A DNA stretch of 64,000 bases from RYN-133 sp963754285. GTDB lineage: Bacteria > Actinomycetota > Actinomycetes > Mycobacteriales > Jatrophihabitantaceae. A program made the translations under genes and the position numbers. The DNA is taken from assembly GCA_963754285.1 (NCBI GenBank), contig CAVWFN010000007.1, forward strand, positions 248,001 through 312,000, read 5' to 3'. Below, piece by piece: positions 60,626 to 64,000 of this stretch. The stretch's first letter is position 1, and every line of letters begins with the position of its first letter. The notes beneath the pieces were generated by a model. The model had not been told where the DNA came from. It saw only the letters and a program-made list of their open reading frames with translations, and did no database searches.

Positions 60626-61627
60626 ATGCGCGCGAGTCGCCTGCTCTCGATCCTGCTGCTGTTGCACACCCGCGGTCAGGTCAGCGCGCAGACGATCGCC
60701 GACGAGCTCGAGGTATCCGTCCGCACCGTCTACCGCGATGTCGAGGCACTGAGCGCGGCGGGCATCCCGGTCTATGCCACCCGCGGGCGCACCGGCGGAT
60801 TCCGGCTGCTCGACGGCTACCGCACCAAGCTGACCGGGCTCACCGCCGACGAGGCGGGCGCCGTGTTCCTGGCCGGGCTGCCGAGCGCGGCCGCCGATCT
60901 CGGCCTCGGCAGCGTCGTCGCCGCAACCCAGTTGAAATTGCTCGCGGCGCTGCCGCCCGAACTACGCGACCGGGCCGAACGAATCCGTGACCGGTTCCAC
61001 CTGGATGCTCCGGGCTGGGAACGCGCCACCGACTCGCCGCCGTGTCTGGCCGCAGTCGCCGATGCGGTGTGGTCGCAACGCCGGATCGAGGTGCGCTACG
61101 AACGCACCGGCCACGTCGTCGTGGAACGCGTGCTCGAACCGCTCGGACTCGTGCTCAAAGCCGGGGTCTGGTACCTCGTTGCGGCACCCAGCGGGCATTC
61201 GCCGCGCACCTACCGGCTCTCACGCATGCAGGCCGTATCCGTCGCGGACGAGACGTTCGAACGTCCGCCGAGCTGGAATCTCGAACAGCACTGGCGCAGC
61301 TACCAAGACGACTACGAGCAACGACTGTTCACGAGCACGGCGACCATCCGGCTCTCACCCGACGGACGGCAGCTGCTGTTCCTGATCGGCAGGCTCGCCG
61401 CGCAGGCAGGTCATGCCGCGATGCAGTCACCGGACGAGGACGGGTGGGCGCAGACGACCGTCCCCATCGAGTCGATCAACCACGCGCGCCACGCGTTGCT
61501 GCAACTCGGCGGCGACGTCGAGGTGCTCGCACCGGACGAGCTGCGTGTGGCGATCGCGCACAGCGCGCAGGCGATCGTCGAGCGCTACGGAGCCGCGTCG
61601 GAACGTGGCGGTGCCTCGGTCGGCTGA
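60626..61627 (+). CDS. YafY-type HTH-WYL domain transcriptional regulator
   Basis: The 333-residue protein has a DeoR-like helix-turn-helix (RLLSILLLLHTRGQVSAQTIADELEVSVRTVYRDVEALSAAGIPVYA) and a WYL domain (VERVLEPLGLVLKAGVWYLVAAPSG, RTYRLSRMQAVSV), followed by a C-terminal WCX-like extension. WYL domains sense small ligands or nucleic acid. It likely regulates itself and the DUF3224 gene through the inverted repeat. It runs 43 bases into the convergent small gene downstream. Confidence 0.88.
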   Translation: MRASRLLSILLLLHTRGQVSAQTIADELEVSVRTVYRDVEALSAAGIPVYATRGRTGGFRLLDGYRTKLTGLTADEAGAVFLAGLPSAAADLGLGSVVAATQLKLLAALPPELRDRAERIRDRFHLDAPGWERATDSPPCLAAVADAVWSQRRIEVRYERTGHVVVERVLEPLGLVLKAGVWYLVAAPSGHSPRTYRLSRMQAVSVADETFERPPSWNLEQHWRSYQDDYEQRLFTSTATIRLSPDGRQLLFLIGRLAAQAGHAAMQSPDEDGWAQTTVPIESINHARHALLQLGGDVEVLAPDELRVAIAHSAQAIVERYGAASERGGASVG

Positions 61628-61860
61628 GCCGAATCCTCAGTCGTAGCAGGCTCTTGGGTCTCTGCCGGCTCGGCGGTTGGCTCAGCCGCGGGCGGGTCGG
61701 TCGGGAAGTCGTCGCGCACGCGCTTCAAGTGCTTCGACATCGACTTGAACAAGAAGTACACCGCGACGCAGAGCACCAGGATGACTGCCAGGCCGATCGG
61801 CCCCGACTTGACGCCCTCACCGCCCTTGGCGCGGGCGGCCAGCATCGCCAGCTCGATCAT
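61585..61860 (-). CDS. Small single-span membrane protein downstream of mca (Rv1083-like)
   Basis: The 91-residue protein has one helix (GPIGLAVILVLCVAVYFLF) then a charged stretch (KSMSKHLKRVRDDFP) and a Pro/Glu/Thr-rich tail. ATG 61860 overlaps the mca stop (ATGA), so it is coupled to mca; M. tuberculosis also has a small membrane protein after mca. Function unknown. Confidence 0.75.
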   Translation of the reverse strand: MIELAMLAARAKGGEGVKSGPIGLAVILVLCVAVYFLFKSMSKHLKRVRDDFPTDPPAAEPTAEPAETQEPATTEDSAQPTEAPPRSDAAP

Positions 61861-62765
61861 GATGTGCCTCGAACGCCGGCGAACAGATCGTTTTCGGGGA
61901 TGGTCGAGTCGACCAGCGATCGCGCGAGTTCGAAATCCTCGGTCGGCCACGCCTCACGCTGGATTGCGAGCGGGACCTTGAAGAACCAGCCGTCCGGATC
62001 GACCTGGGTGGCGTGCGCCAGCAACGCGGCGTCACGACGTTCGAACCAGTCGGCGACCGGAACCTTCGTGGTGATCTTCGGCGGTCGGTAGTTGCGTTCC
62101 TTGCGCCACTCGTCCCACTGCTTGCGACGCTCCTCGTAGGGCGACTCGAGACCCTTGACGACCATCGCGTCATGGATGGCGTTCATGCGCTCGGCGCTGA
62201 ACCCGACGTCGTAGTAGAGCTTCAGCGGCTGCCACGGCTCGCCCTCGTCCGGGAACAGGTCGGGATCCGGGGCCGCCTCGAACGCCGCGACCGAGATCTC
62301 GTGGGTGCGGATGTGATCCGGATGCGGGTAGCCGCCGTTCTCGTCGTAGGTCGTCACGACGTGCGGTTTGAAGTCGCGAATCTCGCGGACGAGACGTCGG
62401 GTGCCTTCTTCGACCGGCTGGAGCGCGAAGCAACCCTCCGGCAGCGGCGGCAGCGGATCGCCTTCGGGCAGACCGGAGTCGACGAAGCCGAGCCAGTGCT
62501 GGCGCACGCCGAGGATGGCACGCGCACGATCCATCTCGTCGCGCCGGATCTCGGCGATGTTCGCCTCGATGTCCTCGCGATGTTGCAGGGCCGGGTTGAG
62601 GATGCTGCCGCGCTCACCGCCGGTGCAGGTGACTACGAGGACGTCGACGCCCTCGTCGACATAACGGGCCATCGTGGCCGCGCCCTTGCTCGATTCATCG
62701 TCGGGATGGGCATGGACGGCCATCAACCGCAGCTGCTCGGGCTGCGCGGGGTGCTGCGTAGTCAC
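61857..62765 (-). CDS. mca: Mycothiol S-conjugate amidase
   Basis: Mca cleaves mycothiol conjugates into mercapturic acids and GlcN-Ins, a detoxification step. The 302-residue LmbE-fold enzyme has MAVHAHPDDESSKGAATMARY (zinc ligands His, Asp), CTGGERGSILN, and the third ligand in GGYPHPDHIRTHEIS. Longer than MshB, and RVDEG-type residues plus WRKERNYRPPKITTKVPVADWFERRDAAL are typical of Mca. GTG 62765 is the homology start. It works with mshC at 1.3 kb. Confidence 0.93.
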   Translation of the reverse strand: MTTQHPAQPEQLRLMAVHAHPDDESSKGAATMARYVDEGVDVLVVTCTGGERGSILNPALQHREDIEANIAEIRRDEMDRARAILGVRQHWLGFVDSGLPEGDPLPPLPEGCFALQPVEEGTRRLVREIRDFKPHVVTTYDENGGYPHPDHIRTHEISVAAFEAAPDPDLFPDEGEPWQPLKLYYDVGFSAERMNAIHDAMVVKGLESPYEERRKQWDEWRKERNYRPPKITTKVPVADWFERRDAALLAHATQVDPDGWFFKVPLAIQREAWPTEDFELARSLVDSTIPENDLFAGVRGTS

Positions 62766-62850
62766 GGGTCCATTGTTCCTGATACCGCGGACAGCCATTT
62801 TTCGCCCGTACGACAGGTGCGATGTTAGGTTCGAGGCTTCGCATCAGCGA

Positions 62851-62868
62851 GCTGAGGTGGTCCTCAGC
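62851..62868 (+). promoter_or_regulatory. Hairpin in the greA leader
   Basis: GCTGAGG-TGGT-CCTCAGC is a perfect 7-bp stem with a tetraloop, about 20 bases after a TAGGTT hexamer (62826-62831) and 40 bases before the greA GTG. The leader would be about 70 bases. Confidence 0.5.
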
Positions 62869-62908
62869 ACGCCGGTGAATCCGCAACAGACGAATTTGGA
62901 GTACCGAC

Positions 62909-63403
62909 GTGTCCTCGACCGACGATGCTGTCACTTTTTTGACGCAAGAGGCCTACGACCGTCTCTCGCACGAGCTCGACGAGCTGATTGCCAACCGTCC
63001 CGCGATGGCCAAAGAGATCAACGACCGCCGCGAAGAGGGCGACCTGCGCGAGAACGGCGGATATCACGCCGCGCGCGAGGAGCAGGGCAAAGCGGAGGGC
63101 CGCATCCTCCAGCTGCAGGAGCTGCTGCGTAACGCCAAGGTCGGCGAGGCGCCGGTGAGCGACGGAGTCGCCGGGCCGGGAATGGTCGTCGAGGTGCGCT
63201 TCGGCGGTGACAGCGATGTCGAGACGTTCTTGATCGGCTCGCGTGAAGAGTCCGAGACCGCGGCGGTCGAGGTGTACTCGGCAGCGTCGCCGCTCGGCAA
63301 GGCCCTGACCGGCGCACACGAAGGGGACACCGTCGAGTACGAGACCCCGAACGGCAAGACGATGAAGGTCACGCTCGTCAGCGCGAAGCCGTACACCGGC
63401 TGA
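62909..63403 (+). CDS. greA: Transcription elongation factor GreA
   Basis: GreA rescues backtracked RNA polymerase by stimulating transcript cleavage. The 164 residues form the N-terminal coiled coil (TFLTQEAYDRLSHELDELIANRPAMAKEINDRREEGDLRENGGYHAAREEQG, in the usual tip arrangement with the acidic GDLREN) and the C-terminal FKBP-like domain ending SPLGKALTGAHEGDTVEYETPNGKT. GTG 62909 has TTTGGAG upstream. It is divergent from mca, as in mycobacteria. Confidence 0.96.
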   Translation: MSSTDDAVTFLTQEAYDRLSHELDELIANRPAMAKEINDRREEGDLRENGGYHAAREEQGKAEGRILQLQELLRNAKVGEAPVSDGVAGPGMVVEVRFGGDSDVETFLIGSREESETAAVEVYSAASPLGKALTGAHEGDTVEYETPNGKTMKVTLVSAKPYTG

Positions 63404-63410
63404 GGTAGTC

Positions 63411-64000
63411 GTGCCCGCCGTCCGGATCCTGCCCGCGGTCTCGATCGCCACGTGCATTGTGCTCGGTGCCGGTTGCGCGTCGCAGGTCTCGGGCAGCGGG
63501 ACGGGCGCCGGGCCGCGAAGTGGCGCCGTCGTCTCGTCGAGCGGTGCAGCGCCGAGCAGTGGCTCGACGTCGCCGTCATCGCCCGGGACGTCGTCGAAGC
63601 CTGCGAAGTCATCGAGTTCGGCGAAGCCGGGCACCCATCCCGTCCCGGCCCAGCCGTTGCGCACCGTCACCGCCCACGCACCCGGGGGGCGGTCCTACGT
63701 CGTCAAGATCTGGGCCGAGAAGACCGTGACGAACTGCGCCGCGCATGCCTACGGCGCGCCCGTCATCAGCTTCCTGCGGCGGCATCCGTGTTTCAGCATG
63801 CGCCAGTTGCTGGCCACGACCACCGTCGATGGCAAGGCGGTCGGATTCGCGCAGCGGTCGATCGGCTTCCGTGGCGGCATGAACGCGAGCTACCGGGCCG
63901 CCGGCGAGTTCCGCGATCTGGTCACGCAATCGGGCACCGGCAACCTCAACGACCTGATGCGCGAGGGTTACCGGCTGCCGAGCGGGCCGTCGGCCGTCCC
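63411..64000 (+). CDS. Putative lipoprotein (runs off the right edge)
   Basis: The frame begins GTG 63411, 7 bases after greA, and is open to the window end. It has a short n-region, a hydrophobic stretch and the lipobox LGAGC with Cys22, then a Ser/Pro/Gly-rich linker (residues 25-75) and a folded-looking part containing VVKIWAEKTVTNCAAHAYGAPVISFLRRHPCFSM. The last base triplet is cut. Function unknown; no characteristic domain could be recognised. Confidence 0.7.
   Translation, partial: MPAVRILPAVSIATCIVLGAGCASQVSGSGTGAGPRSGAVVSSSGAAPSSGSTSPSSPGTSSKPAKSSSSAKPGTHPVPAQPLRTVTAHAPGGRSYVVKIWAEKTVTNCAAHAYGAPVISFLRRHPCFSMRQLLATTTVDGKAVGFAQRSIGFRGGMNASYRAAGEFRDLVTQSGTGNLNDLMREGYRLPSGPSAV

Overview
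The window is a 64 kb stretch of high-GC chromosome from an actinomycete. The evidence is mycothiol genes (mshC and mca), an F420-dependent Ddn-type oxidoreductase, AfsR/SARP and WYL regulators, dense GTG starts, and at least 18 starts sitting 6-8 bases downstream of a TANNNT hexamer, the pattern of leaderless actinobacterial transcription. I cannot place it to genus. No tRNA, rRNA, insertion sequence, prophage or CRISPR array is visible. The order ychF / DUF6542 / nei1 / ispH / small acidic protein / xseA / xseB / glpX / fumC / phoH2 / uppS / hlyIII / DUF255 / mca / greA follows, as I remember it, the M. tuberculosis block Rv1080c-Rv1112, with inserted accessory genes.

Layout. 0-3.8 kb: a 5'-truncated beta-lactamase-like/amidase fusion, mshC, and the rph-rdgB pair. 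3.8-13 kb: a large membrane hydrolase, a DrrAB-type exporter behind a repeat-rich operator, an AfsR-like regulator, YjbQ, an alpha/beta hydrolase and a cyclic-nucleotide-domain protein. 13-22.5 kb: a hairpin-bearing intergenic region, Ddn-like oxidoreductase, GH31 glucosidase, iron alcohol dehydrogenase (HOT-like), GlsB-type protein, LuxR-type regulator, saccharopine-dehydrogenase-like reductase, a 41-bp tandem repeat, ychF and rmuC. 22.6-41.9 kb: the conserved mycobacterial-type block, with a PAS-rich orphan histidine kinase and a His-rich ribbon-helix-helix protein inserted. 42-45.4 kb: a TIR-transmembrane-WD40 gene. 45.4-53 kb: a histidine-utilisation operon (hutH-hutU-M20-hutF-hutI, minus strand) divergent from an IclR regulator, with translationally coupled junctions and no classical hutG. 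53-64 kb: proline-peptidase/S9 peptidase cluster, arfB, AlkZ-like protein, DUF3224 protein, WYL regulator, mca with its small membrane partner, greA, and a lipoprotein cut by the right edge.

An important quality point: six genes (rdgB, nei1, bioY, the TIR-WD40 gene, hutF and a DUF3224 gene) are broken by single-base indels, four of them within 175 bases of the TIR-WD40 gene. In every case both halves keep family motifs, and removing or adding one base restores a full-length protein. Assembly or sequencing error is therefore the likeliest cause, and these entries should be read as probably intact genes.

The most interesting unexplained items are the TIR-TM-WD40 protein, the His-rich RHH protein with its palindromic promoter, the M20 amidohydrolase filling the hutG slot, the multi-copy TGTCAGCG operator before drrAB, the palindromes in front of the IclR and WYL regulators, and a candidate small RNA ending in a perfect 15-bp hairpin near 13.35 kb.
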